A DNA stretch of 64,000 nt from Enterobacter asburiae (GCF_024599655.1 NZ_CP102247.1:2976001-3040000); one strand, 5' to 3'; positions 50,474 through 59,002 are shown, counted from the first letter of the stretch. Notes: generated from the letters alone by a model not told the origin. Translations and numbers: made by a program.

Positions 50474-50569
50474 ACTGAATAGTTGAGCGAAACACTCAGG
50501 TATTCAGTACGACATTGCTCACATTGCTTCCAGTATTTCTTGCCCACTTTTAAGTGGGCTTTTTTTTTT
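50474..50569 (+). ncRNA. ryhB-2: RyhB-type small RNA (RyhB-2/RfrB-like paralogue)
   Basis: The segment from 50511 reads CGACATTGCTCACATTGCTT then CCAGTATT, the conserved core of RyhB that pairs with sodB, sdh and other iron-protein mRNAs. It is preceded by an 8-bp hairpin ACTGAATA / TATTCAGT (50474-50508) and followed by a terminator GCCCACTT / AAGTGGGC with ten T residues (50542-50569). Length about 96 nt, as in RyhB. Salmonella carries its second copy (RfrB/RyhB-2) near yeaQ, which fits this place; the main ryhB of E. coli is between yhhX and yhhY. RyhB RNAs use Hfq to silence iron-using proteins when iron is scarce. Confidence 0.85.
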
Positions 50570-52041
50570 CATACCCCAACAAACGCGTATCGGTTACGTC
50601 CTGCGCGTTTTGCCTGGTAGAGCGCCTGGTCAGCGGCAATAATGATATTCTGCTGGCTGCCCGCGATGTCGACCGCTCGCGCGGTAGAAATTCCGACGCT
50701 TACCGTCACCCGCCCGAAGGGGCTGAAAGCATGTGCGATTTGCAGAGAAAACACGTTGCGTATAATCGTCTGCGCCAGTCGAAGCGCCTCCTGGATATCC
50801 GTATCCGGCAATATCAGCGCAAACTCCTCTCCGCCATATCGCGCCACAATCTGATTATCGCGGGTAAGGCTCTTCCTGAGACTGTTTCCCAGCAGCGCCA
50901 GACACCGGTCCCCTTCCGGATGGCCGTAGTTATCGTTGTATTTTTTGAAGAAGTCCACGTCCACAATCAGTATCGAAATCGGTGCGTCATGCGCGGCACA
51001 AATCGCGATTTCCGAGAGGATTTTTTCATCAAAAATACGACGGTTGTAAAGCCCGGTTAGCGCATCCTCAGAAGCGATAATCTTCAGCGCCTTGTTATCT
51101 CTGGTTTTTCTGGATAAGTCGGAATACAGGAAGTATGACGCGACGATGAGTACCGCAGTGAAAACGAAAATGAGTACCGCCAGCTGAATGGCCTGCTTGC
51201 GCCACGGAGCGAGGGCCTCATCAATGCTGACGGCCACGGTGGTGACCAGCCCGTAGCGTCGGTTTTTTTCATAGGCATAAATGCGTTCGATTTTATCAAA
51301 CCGCGAAATGGAACTGGCTATCCCGGTATTTTGTACCTTGAGGTATTTCCTGAAGAGCGGTGAATCAGAAACGATCGTGCCGATATAGGTATTTTTAAAA
51401 GGATAACGGACCAGCAGCACGCCTGACTCGGTTGTTAAGCCAATGACCCCCGCGTGACCAATATTAATCTGCCCGTAGAGCGCGAGAAAATTCTCGATCC
51501 CCAGCGTCACCACCACAACACCATTGAATGCCCCGGTGTGGGTTTCAAGGCGGCGACTAATGGTGATGACCCATTTGCCATTGGTTCTGCTGACTACGGG
51601 CTCGCCAATAAAAATCTGCTGATTGTTATTTTCTTTGTGATAGATAAAAAACTCTCTGTCCGAGCCTTTGCGCGGGCCCGTAAACGTTTCGTGTAATGCG
51701 GTAAAGATATCGCCCCTGGCATCGTAAACAACCACATTATTAATCTGGGAAAGAAGATTGTCCTGATTATTTATCATCCACTGAATATGGGTCGCCTGTT
51801 GCGGCGTCATGCCATAAATTTCGATTATGTCGGAAACGGTAGTAATTAACATTTCACTCTGGCGCATAATCCCTTCGGTATAGACATCAAGGGTATGGCT
51901 CAGGTTAGCGACGCTGGTATTAATTTGCTGGATTGACTGCTGCCTGGACGTTGCAATTTGGACGGCAAGCGACAGCGAGATGATCAATGAGACAATGATG
52001 ACGGTAATGGTTGTTGTGTAAAAAGTATTTTTCACATGCAC
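50569..52041 (-). CDS. Membrane diguanylate cyclase (dCache-GGDEF)
   Basis: 490 residues. Helix 1 (TTITVIIVSLIISLSLAVQI) and helix 2 (IQLAVLIFVFTAVLIVASYF) flank a large periplasmic dCache-type sensor. The C-terminal GGDEF domain has DALTGLYNRRIFDEKIL and the active loop ARYGGEEFALIL (GGEEF), so it should make cyclic-di-GMP. The I-site is RDNQ rather than RxxD. I choose GTG at 52041 (AGGTGG 8 nt upstream); TTG at 52083 and GTG at 52035 are possible. The stop codon touches the T-run of the sRNA terminator. Not in E. coli at this place; ligand unknown. Confidence 0.85.
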   Translation of the reverse strand: MHVKNTFYTTTITVIIVSLIISLSLAVQIATSRQQSIQQINTSVANLSHTLDVYTEGIMRQSEMLITTVSDIIEIYGMTPQQATHIQWMINNQDNLLSQINNVVVYDARGDIFTALHETFTGPRKGSDREFFIYHKENNNQQIFIGEPVVSRTNGKWVITISRRLETHTGAFNGVVVVTLGIENFLALYGQINIGHAGVIGLTTESGVLLVRYPFKNTYIGTIVSDSPLFRKYLKVQNTGIASSISRFDKIERIYAYEKNRRYGLVTTVAVSIDEALAPWRKQAIQLAVLIFVFTAVLIVASYFLYSDLSRKTRDNKALKIIASEDALTGLYNRRIFDEKILSEIAICAAHDAPISILIVDVDFFKKYNDNYGHPEGDRCLALLGNSLRKSLTRDNQIVARYGGEEFALILPDTDIQEALRLAQTIIRNVFSLQIAHAFSPFGRVTVSVGISTARAVDIAGSQQNIIIAADQALYQAKRAGRNRYAFVGV

Positions 52042-52166
52042 GAGCTTTTCCACCTTATCACGCCTGACATCCCTGGCTGACAACTCTTGTCACTGTAACA
52101 AAGCTCAGGATAAGAGGAAAATGAATTGCACTTAAGCGTACAACAGAGGCTCGTCTTAATTTCGTT

Positions 52167-53717
52167 TTACAAACTTACCGTCTCCCGGGGCTTAGATAAA
52201 ATGACTTTAATAAATTCGATATAGGAGACGGGCTTACCAAAATAATAACCCTGCAACAGGGTAATCTCATTACGGTTGAGATACTCCAGCTGCGCTTTCG
52301 TTTCTACGCCTTCAGCCACAATGCGCAATGAGAGTTTTTTCGCCAGGTCAATGACGCAGTCCAGCAGGATCGTTGAATCCTTTTCATCTGAAACCCGGTT
52401 CACAAAGCTTTTATCAATTTTAATATAATCAATGGCAAGCGCATTAAGGCATGAAAGACCTGAATAGCCTGTACCAAAATCATCCAGCGCAATGACAAAA
52501 CCGGCGTTATGCAGCATGTTAAGGTTTTTCACCAGGTGAGGATTATCGATCAGCGGTTCACGCTCGGTCACCTCGAGAACCAGTTTGACTTCTTTGCCCT
52601 GAAATCCCTTTCCGAAGACGCGACAGTCACCAATGAAGGAAGGTGCATTGATGTGTCTGGCGCTGACGTTCACCCCGATATGAAACCCGTCCGGTAGCTT
52701 AGGCAAAAGCGGCTTAAGCTGTGTCACGACCTTCGCCATCAGCCCTTTGGTTAGCGGAATAATCAAACCGCTACGTTCGGCAATAGGAATAAAAACATCC
52801 GGTGGGATAAAGCCTGACTTTGGATGCTTCCATCTTGCCAGGACTTCAACGCCATACAGCCCGCCGGTATCGCCGTTCACGATCGGCTGGTAATACGGCA
52901 CGATCTCCCCCTGCAAAATGGCCTTACGTAAATCGTCTTCAAATGAGGTGCTTTTCCCCTTGTAACGGCGGATCAAAATGCCCACCGCCACCGATAGCGC
53001 AAGAATAAGCAGTATCAGGCTCCATCCCTGTTGCAGCAGCCGCGTCAGGCTAAAAAAGGCAGGAGGTTGCCAGGCCAGGCTAAAGGGGAATTGCGTTGAG
53101 GCCGTAATCGCCCCCGCCCAGGAGGCGGCTTTCCAGCCGGTAATATCACCCTTGCGCCCAAGCATGCTTTCGCCGACAACCAGCCCCAGATCTACGCTGT
53201 TTGATGCGCTCGCGATAACGTCCCGCAAATGTGCATCACTCACGCTGACGATGACGCGCCCTGCCGCAACCGGCATCTGGAAAATAAGCACCGGAATGCC
53301 GTTCACCAGCCGATTGCCGGGTAACAGCATCAGTTTTTCGACAGGTAGCGTCTCCGGATGAATAATCAGCACGCCATTCCCGGGAAGGGATGTACAGATA
53401 ATTTTACCCTGCTGCTGAATCATGATGGCGCGCAGATGCGGTTTTAGCGCGGCCTCTGTCCCCAGCGCCAGCTGTCCGCTACGGGTACACCCTTCGGCCG
53501 CAACATACTTCGCCGTGTTGGCCGCGCTGACGGCCTCAGCCAGAATGTTTTCTATTTTTTGGGTGCTTGCCGTGGCGGTATGACTATTATTAAGCTTCGC
53601 CATCTGCCATAGCTGCCAGTTAATAATCAGAATGCCGCTCAGAAAAAGAAACAGAGCGCTAAGAATAGGGATCATCACGTTGCGCACGATGTTTTCCTTA
53701 ATAGAAAAAGCAAGCAT
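52167..53717 (-). CDS. Membrane cyclic-di-GMP phosphodiesterase (CSS-EAL)
   Basis: 516 residues. A helix near 14-36, a periplasmic CSS-type redox domain with C77 (AAEGCTRSG) and a CTS motif at 108-110 in place of CSS, a second helix (LILLILALSVAVGILIRRYK), then EAL. Catalytic residues look complete: EVLARW, GVNVSARHI, LEVTERE, ALDDFGTGYSGL, IKIDKSF and VAEGVET. So it should cleave cyclic-di-GMP, perhaps controlled by the disulfide state as in E. coli PdeB/PdeC-type proteins. It is divergent from the next EAL gene. Confidence 0.88.
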   Translation of the reverse strand: MLAFSIKENIVRNVMIPILSALFLFLSGILIINWQLWQMAKLNNSHTATASTQKIENILAEAVSAANTAKYVAAEGCTRSGQLALGTEAALKPHLRAIMIQQQGKIICTSLPGNGVLIIHPETLPVEKLMLLPGNRLVNGIPVLIFQMPVAAGRVIVSVSDAHLRDVIASASNSVDLGLVVGESMLGRKGDITGWKAASWAGAITASTQFPFSLAWQPPAFFSLTRLLQQGWSLILLILALSVAVGILIRRYKGKSTSFEDDLRKAILQGEIVPYYQPIVNGDTGGLYGVEVLARWKHPKSGFIPPDVFIPIAERSGLIIPLTKGLMAKVVTQLKPLLPKLPDGFHIGVNVSARHINAPSFIGDCRVFGKGFQGKEVKLVLEVTEREPLIDNPHLVKNLNMLHNAGFVIALDDFGTGYSGLSCLNALAIDYIKIDKSFVNRVSDEKDSTILLDCVIDLAKKLSLRIVAEGVETKAQLEYLNRNEITLLQGYYFGKPVSYIEFIKVILSKPRETVSL

Positions 53718-53922
53718 GAATGTTCTGGGAGAAGAGCCTGTGCTAACCCGGTAATGCTTATAACAATGAAAATAGCTTAGCTGAGAATTGTCTTAAAAAA
53801 CTGATGCTTTCGTATGAGTTCACCTGCCCGAATTTACTCACATGACGTGACTATCAGGCTTGTGCCTTGCCCTGGCTGTGTTAAGATTTGTGAAATCAGG
53901 GAGCGGACAGGATAACCGGGAA

Positions 53923-55422
53923 ATGAAAAAGCTCATTGCCGTTGCGATCGTTTCAACGCTTCTGGTCATTCTGTCTCTTTATGCGGTCAATGCTGTTATC
54001 GTGGGGCAGCAGAAGAGCAAACAGCGTGAGATATCCCATACCCTATTACGTTATTCAGAAGACCTGTCCCAAAGCGTGGCGATGGCCCTTAAAAGCATCA
54101 CTACGCAGGGATGTGATAAAACCAGCCTTGATAGCTACAGGCAAATAACGCTGAATAACTATTATTTTGACGATATCGGTTTTATCGAGAAGGGAAAAAT
54201 AGTCTGTACTGCCTTTTGGGGTAAACTTGCAGCACCCGTTGCGCTTCCTGCAGAACTGCATAAAACGCCGAGAGGCTTTCTTCTGGCGCAGTTTTCCAGA
54301 AAAGATTTTTTCACGGGCAATGCGGCAATTTATAATAATATTATTATCTTCACCACCCGCTATGCTTACGATAAATTCACCCCGGTTACGGCAAGCTATT
54401 CTCTGAGTACCACGACCAAAGACTTCGGCAGAGTCTTTTTTTCAACCGTCCCTGAGTTAACGCAGCAGAGCTGGCTGCATTCGAAGCTGTTTACCCTGAC
54501 CCTGACGCAGTGCAGCGCCCTCTGGGACCTGTGCGTCATCGTGAAGCATCACGACGCCGGGCTGGCCTCGTTACCCCCGTTTATCTTTTCCTTTCTCGCC
54601 GTCATTCTCTATTTTATCTGGGTCGCGATAACGTTATTTATCTTCCGCATCTATGAAGACCGTTTCTCTCTGGAACGCACGCTGATCAAAGCCGTCATCA
54701 CCAATACCATCAGCGTTAACTACCAGCCTATTATCCGCATTCACGATCAAAAAATCGTGGGCGTCGAAGTTCTGTCGAGATGGCGCGATCAAAAGCACGG
54801 GGACGTCTCTCCGGAGCTGTTTATCCCATTAATTAAAAAGATTGGTCTGTATAAAAAATATTACAGTAATATTATCGAGAAATCCCTTTCAGATATTGCC
54901 CCACTGGCGATTAAACACCAGCTGATCGTCTCCATTAACGTTGGGCGGACGGAAATTGAAGATGGGCAGTTTATTAACATTTTGCGCCGTGAATGTTTAG
55001 CCAATCACCTTCCCCTTTCCCTGATGAAGGTCGAACTTTCCGAGAAAGCCGTTTCCACGGCAGATATCCTCGAGGGGTTTTGTCAGGAGCTCAAATCGCT
55101 CGGCGTTAAAATATCAATAGATGATTTTGGCGTGCAAAATTCAAACCTCGCCCGCCTGTCGCTGCTTGAATATGATGAGATCAAAATCGATAAGTCGCTG
55201 GTGGACGGCATCAGCGAGCATTATAAGCAAAATATCTTTGCTATCTTCAGCGATGCCCTCGCAAGATTAAATAAGACCCTTGTTTTCGAGGGCGTGGAAA
55301 ATGAAATTCAATATCGCTTTATTGCGAGCCGATATCCCGATGCGCTGATTCAGGGATGGTATTTTTCAAAAGCACTCACCCGCAGCGAGCTGGCGAAGCG
55401 ACTCACCGGGGTCGCACCGTAA
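53923..55422 (+). CDS. CSS-EAL domain protein with divergent EAL site
   Basis: 499 residues. Helix 1 near residues 4-26, a periplasmic CSS-like domain with C64 and a CTA motif at 95-97, helix 2 (FLAVILYFIWVAITLFIFRI), then an EAL domain. Some catalytic residues stay (EVLSRW, INVGRTE, VELSEKA, DDFG, KIDKS, FEGVEN), but loop 6, normally DFGTGYS, is DFGVQNS, and NVS is NVG. It may be weak, or a cyclic-di-GMP sensor rather than an enzyme. Start at ATG 53923 (MKKLIAVAIV) because the helix begins there; the frame upstream is not coding-like. It shares a 205-nt spacer with the opposite EAL gene. Confidence 0.82.
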   Translation: MKKLIAVAIVSTLLVILSLYAVNAVIVGQQKSKQREISHTLLRYSEDLSQSVAMALKSITTQGCDKTSLDSYRQITLNNYYFDDIGFIEKGKIVCTAFWGKLAAPVALPAELHKTPRGFLLAQFSRKDFFTGNAAIYNNIIIFTTRYAYDKFTPVTASYSLSTTTKDFGRVFFSTVPELTQQSWLHSKLFTLTLTQCSALWDLCVIVKHHDAGLASLPPFIFSFLAVILYFIWVAITLFIFRIYEDRFSLERTLIKAVITNTISVNYQPIIRIHDQKIVGVEVLSRWRDQKHGDVSPELFIPLIKKIGLYKKYYSNIIEKSLSDIAPLAIKHQLIVSINVGRTEIEDGQFINILRRECLANHLPLSLMKVELSEKAVSTADILEGFCQELKSLGVKISIDDFGVQNSNLARLSLLEYDEIKIDKSLVDGISEHYKQNIFAIFSDALARLNKTLVFEGVENEIQYRFIASRYPDALIQGWYFSKALTRSELAKRLTGVAP

Positions 55423-55544
55423 CCAGAAGCCTTGCGTATCCATTTTTTTCCAGTCGGGCATTTCCATTTTTTACGCAAAAACATATAGTCGTCACAATCA
55501 GACGGTAGATTACCCTGAAGCACACTCATATTTTGGTTAAAAAC

Positions 55545-55706
55545 GTGAAATTATCCTTACTGTTCCCAGTGGTACTCTTTTGTCTGACCGTTATTTTCGC
55601 GCTGTTCATCGACGCCCCCGCTTCGCATATTCTGCGGAAAAAATGCATGTGGTCCGATAGCGTGATGCTGAGCTGTATTGCTAAGCATCAGCATAACGGT
55701 TTTTAA
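55545..55706 (+). CDS. Possible small membrane protein, 53 residues
   Basis: Open frame from GTG: MKLSLLFPVVLFCLTVIFAL then FIDAPASHILRKKCMWSD and so on to HNGF. The N terminus is a good membrane helix or signal peptide and two Cys lie in the rest (KKCMW, LSCIA). TATAGT about 60 nt upstream could be a -10. The ribosome site is weak, which is the main doubt. I do not recognise it. It sits between the EAL gene and ymjA and ends 7 nt from the ymjA stop. Confidence 0.45.
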   Translation: MKLSLLFPVVLFCLTVIFALFIDAPASHILRKKCMWSDSVMLSCIAKHQHNGF

Positions 55707-55712
55707 AGCAGA

Positions 55713-55958
55713 CTATTCATTTCCCCACTGATTGAGGAAATTCGCAATATCATCAATGCGACCCGCACGGATCCCGGCTTCAGCGGCCATCTCCTGCTGA
55801 GCCTCCTCGCTGATTTCCTCATTATTCGATAAACGGGTGAGCAGCAGCTGGAAATAATGCGCCAGCGCGTCGAGTTCTGACTCCGCGACTTGCTCTGCGG
55901 CTTCCGTCGCATACTCATCGGCAATGTCATAATATTTCAGTGGGATATCGTTGTTCAT
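55713..55958 (-). CDS. ymjA: DUF2543 protein YmjA
   Basis: 81 residues: MNNDIPLKYYDIADEYATEA, with HYFQLLLTRLSNNEEISEEA and FLNQWGNE at the end, very close to E. coli YmjA. Acidic, helical, function unknown. The ATG at 55958 matches the homologue; 12 codons upstream are open but unneeded. In E. coli ymjA lies elsewhere (puu region), so this neighbourhood is rearranged. Confidence 0.88.
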   Translation of the reverse strand: MNNDIPLKYYDIADEYATEAAEQVAESELDALAHYFQLLLTRLSNNEEISEEAQQEMAAEAGIRAGRIDDIANFLNQWGNE

Positions 55959-56032
55959 AACTGTCTCGTCATTAACCTGTAAAGGTAAAGCCATCAGTAT
56001 ATCGGACGCCTTACCTCAACCAAAGCATTGCT

Positions 56033-56380
56033 TCAGATGAGTAACGCAAGCAGCGCTGCGAGCGCGGGCGCGGCCTGTACATACAAAATTTTTCGGCTGG
56101 CGGTGGCTGCGCCAAAGAGCCCGGCGACCAATACGCAGGCCAGGAAGAAGATGGCCACCTGAATCCCCTTTTCGCCGAGCCAGAGGCTCCAGAGCAGACC
56201 GGCCGCCAGAAAACCGTTATACAGCCCCTGATTTGCGGCCAGCATGCGGGTGTCGCGCGCAAAGTCGGGACGCAGATTAAAGGCCTTGTGCCCGGTTTTG
56301 GTGTTCCACAGGAACATTTCCAGCACAAGGATATAGAGATGAATTAACGCAACAACCGTGATAAGAACCGTGGCTAACAT
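56033..56380 (-). CDS. DUF1304 membrane protein
   Basis: 115 residues with four membrane helices: LATVLITVVALIHLYILVLE, GLYNGFLAAGLLWSLWLG, IQVAIFFLACVLVAGLFGAA and ALAALLALLI. The motif EMFLWNT followed by DTRMLAANQGLYNGFLA marks DUF1304. Function unknown. GGGAGA precedes the ATG at 56380. It lies just after the icd terminator on the same strand. Confidence 0.88.
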   Translation of the reverse strand: MLATVLITVVALIHLYILVLEMFLWNTKTGHKAFNLRPDFARDTRMLAANQGLYNGFLAAGLLWSLWLGEKGIQVAIFFLACVLVAGLFGAATASRKILYVQAAPALAALLALLI

Positions 56381-56405
56381 CGTGCTGTCTCCCGCAGGCA
56401 GAGGC

Positions 56406-56433
56406 AAAAAAAACGGGAACCCTCAGGCCCCCG
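56406..56433 (-). terminator. icd terminator
   Basis: On the minus strand CGGGGGCC-TGAG-GGTTCCCG folds into an 8-bp stem with two G-U pairs, followed by eight T residues, 25 nt after the icd stop. Confidence 0.8.
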
Positions 56434-56457
56434 CTCTTGTTTAACCCAGAATCTGGA

Positions 56458-57708
56458 TTACATGTTCGCGATAATCGCGTCGCCAAACTCTGAACATTTC
56501 AGCAGTTTAGCGCCTTCCATCAGACGTTCGAAGTCATAGGTAACGGTTTTCGCGTTGATCGCGCCTTCCATACCTTTAACGATCAGGTCTGCGGCTTCGA
56601 ACCATTCCATGTGGCGCAGCATCATCTCTGCGGACAGGATGATAGAGCCTGGGTTCACTTTGTCCTGGCCTGCGTATTTTGGTGCAGTACCGTGGGTCGC
56701 TTCGAACAGGGCGCACTCGTCACCGATGTTCGCGCCAGGGGCGATACCGATACCGCCAACCTGCGCTGCCAGGGCGTCAGAGATGTAGTCACCGTTCAGG
56801 TTCATACAGGCGATTACGTCGTATTCAGCAGGACGCAGCAGGATCTGCTGCAGGAACGCATCGGCGATCACATCTTTAATGATGATCTCTTTGCCGGTGT
56901 TCGGGTTCTTGATCTTCTGCCATGGGCCGCCGTCGATCAGCTCACCGCCGAACTCTTCGGTCGCCAACTGGTAGCCCCAGTCTTTGAACGCGCCTTCGGT
57001 GAACTTCATGATGTTGCCTTTGTGAACCAGAGTCACAGAGTCACGGTCGTTAGTGATTGCATATTCGATGGCTGCACGCACCAGACGTTTAGTACCGTCT
57101 TCAGAGCATGGCTTGATGCCGATACCGCAATGCTCAGGGAAGCGAATTTTCTTCACGCCCATCTCTTCGCGCAGGAATTTAATCACTTTTTCTGCGTCAG
57201 CAGAGTCCGCTTTCCATTCGATACCCGCGTAGATGTCTTCTGAGTTTTCGCGGAAGATAACCATATCGGTCAGTTCAGGGTGCTTAACCGGGCTAGGGGT
57301 GCCCTGATAGTAACGAACCGGACGCAGACACACGTACAGGTCCAGCTCCTGACGCAGTGCCACGTTCAGGGAACGGATACCGCCGCCAACTGGCGTGGTC
57401 AGTGGGCCTTTAATAGCAACGCGGTAGTCGCGGATCAGATCCAGCGTTTCTGCTGGCAGCCAGACGTCCTGGCCATAAACTTGAGTAGATTTCTCACCGG
57501 TGTAAATTTCCATCCAGGAAATTTTACGCTCGCCTTTGTAGGCTTTCTCAACAGCGGCATCAACCACTTTCAGCATTGCCGGGGTAACGTCTACACCGAT
57601 ACCGTCACCTTCGATGAACGGGATAATCGGATTGTGAGGAACGTTAATCTTGCCGTTTTGCAGGGTGATCTTTTTACCTTCCGCCGGAACAACTACTTTG
57701 CTTTCCAT
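56458..57708 (-). CDS. icd: Isocitrate dehydrogenase [NADP]
   Basis: 416 residues, full length. TCA-cycle enzyme that makes 2-oxoglutarate and NADPH. The regulatory Ser113 in GGGIRSLNVALRQ is present, the site that AceK phosphorylates to divert carbon to the glyoxylate shunt. MNLNGDYISDALAAQVGG is the family signature with metal Asp residues. In E. coli the 3' end is the e14 prophage target; here the end is intact (CSEFGDAIIANM) with no duplication. Divergent from rluE. Confidence 0.97.
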   Translation of the reverse strand: MESKVVVPAEGKKITLQNGKINVPHNPIIPFIEGDGIGVDVTPAMLKVVDAAVEKAYKGERKISWMEIYTGEKSTQVYGQDVWLPAETLDLIRDYRVAIKGPLTTPVGGGIRSLNVALRQELDLYVCLRPVRYYQGTPSPVKHPELTDMVIFRENSEDIYAGIEWKADSADAEKVIKFLREEMGVKKIRFPEHCGIGIKPCSEDGTKRLVRAAIEYAITNDRDSVTLVHKGNIMKFTEGAFKDWGYQLATEEFGGELIDGGPWQKIKNPNTGKEIIIKDVIADAFLQQILLRPAEYDVIACMNLNGDYISDALAAQVGGIGIAPGANIGDECALFEATHGTAPKYAGQDKVNPGSIILSAEMMLRHMEWFEAADLIVKGMEGAINAKTVTYDFERLMEGAKLLKCSEFGDAIIANM

Positions 57709-57825
57709 TAACCTCTCCTTCGAGCGCTTCTGGTTGTTACTGATCTTATGTTAATAAATTGTAATGAGCCCTTCGATAGTACCTGATTGTCCTGCGCCAT
57801 GAAAGGTCTTCGTTATTAGGCTATA

Positions 57826-58479
57826 ATGCGGCAATTGATAACGCCTGAAAATACCATGAAGAAAACTTCTTTTACAAAACACCGGGTTGAGCGATTCAGC
57901 TCGCGACAACCCGCCAGAAGACCGCAGGAAACCCAGCCGAAGCGGGTTATTTTGTTCAATAAACCCTACGATGTTTTGCCGCAGTTTACCGATGAAGCCG
58001 GGCGCAGCACGCTGAAGGACTATATTCCCATTCAGGGCGTCTACGCAGCCGGGCGTCTGGACCGCGACAGTGAAGGCCTTCTGGTCTTAACCAACGACGG
58101 CGCTTTACAGGCGAAGCTCACGCAGCCCGGAAAACGTACCGGTAAAATTTACTTCGTCCAGGTGGAAGGCGAGCCGGATGACGCGACGCTGGCAGCGCTA
58201 CGCAGCGGGGTGACGTTGAACGACGGCCCAACCCTGCCGGCAGGTATTGAACGCGTGAATGAACCGGAGTGGCTGTGGCCGCGCAACCCGCCGATTCGCG
58301 AACGCAAATCCATTCCGACAAGCTGGCTCAAAGTTACCCTTTATGAAGGCCGCAACCGCCAGGTTCGCCGCATGACCGCGCACGTCGGCTTCCCTACCCT
58401 GCGTCTGATTCGCTACGCTATGGGTAGCTACACCCTGGAAACGCTGGCAAACGGCGAATGGCGCGACGTTACCCCTTAA
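57826..58479 (+). CDS. rluE: 23S rRNA pseudouridine(2457) synthase
   Basis: 217 residues, same as E. coli RluE. The catalytic Asp lies in AAGRLDRDSEGLLVLTNDG and the RsuA-type segment LYEGRNRQVRRMTAHVGFPT is clear. The N-terminal tail is basic (RVERFSSRQPARRPQETQ), for RNA binding. I keep the ATG at 57826 (MRQLITPENT) since the homologue starts there and AGG is upstream; the ATG at 57856 lacks a ribosome site. nudJ starts 9 nt after its stop. Confidence 0.94.
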   Translation: MRQLITPENTMKKTSFTKHRVERFSSRQPARRPQETQPKRVILFNKPYDVLPQFTDEAGRSTLKDYIPIQGVYAAGRLDRDSEGLLVLTNDGALQAKLTQPGKRTGKIYFVQVEGEPDDATLAALRSGVTLNDGPTLPAGIERVNEPEWLWPRNPPIRERKSIPTSWLKVTLYEGRNRQVRRMTAHVGFPTLRLIRYAMGSYTLETLANGEWRDVTP

Positions 58480-58488
58480 GGAGTCACT

Positions 58489-58962
58489 ATGTTTAAACCT
58501 CATGTCACGGTTGCCTGCGTGGTCCACGCCCGGGGTAAATTCCTTGTTGTCGAAGAGAGCATCAACGGCAAAGCGCTGTGGAACCAGCCTGCCGGACACC
58601 TTGAAGCCAATGAGACCCTGCTGCAGGCAGCGAAACGCGAGCTGTGGGAAGAGACCGGCATCCACGCTGACCCCCTGCACTTTATCCGTATGCACCAGTG
58701 GATCGCGCCGGATCACACCCCGTTCCTGCGTTTTTTATTCGCCGTGGAGCTTAGCGAAACGTGCGCCACTGAGCCGCAGGATGACGATATCGACCGCTGT
58801 CTGTGGGTCACCGCCGACGATATCCTGAACGCGCCAAACCTGCGCTCGCCGCTGGTTGCGGAAAGCATTCGCTGCTGGCAGTCTGCTGGCCGCTTACCAC
58901 TGGATGTCATCGGCGCATTTAACTGGCCGTTTACAGAGGGTGTCAATGGTGGGGGGGCGTGA
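58489..58962 (+). CDS. nudJ: Phosphatase NudJ (Nudix)
   Basis: 157 residues. Nudix box GHLEANETLLQAAKRELWEE followed by TGI. NudJ hydrolyses thiamine pyrophosphate precursor HMP-PP and also nucleoside triphosphates and diphosphates. AAGGAG overlaps the end of rluE. It lies 40 nt before mnmA in a conserved operon. Confidence 0.94.
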   Translation: MFKPHVTVACVVHARGKFLVVEESINGKALWNQPAGHLEANETLLQAAKRELWEETGIHADPLHFIRMHQWIAPDHTPFLRFLFAVELSETCATEPQDDDIDRCLWVTADDILNAPNLRSPLVAESIRCWQSAGRLPLDVIGAFNWPFTEGVNGGGA

Positions 58963-59002
58963 TAGAATACGCCGCCTTGAAGTTCAATGTCGTGAGTATT
59001 CC

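Noticed and set aside
56458..56600. Prophage e14-type integration at the 3' end of icd
   Set aside because: The icd 3' end is intact, there is no integrase nearby and no duplicated icd tail.
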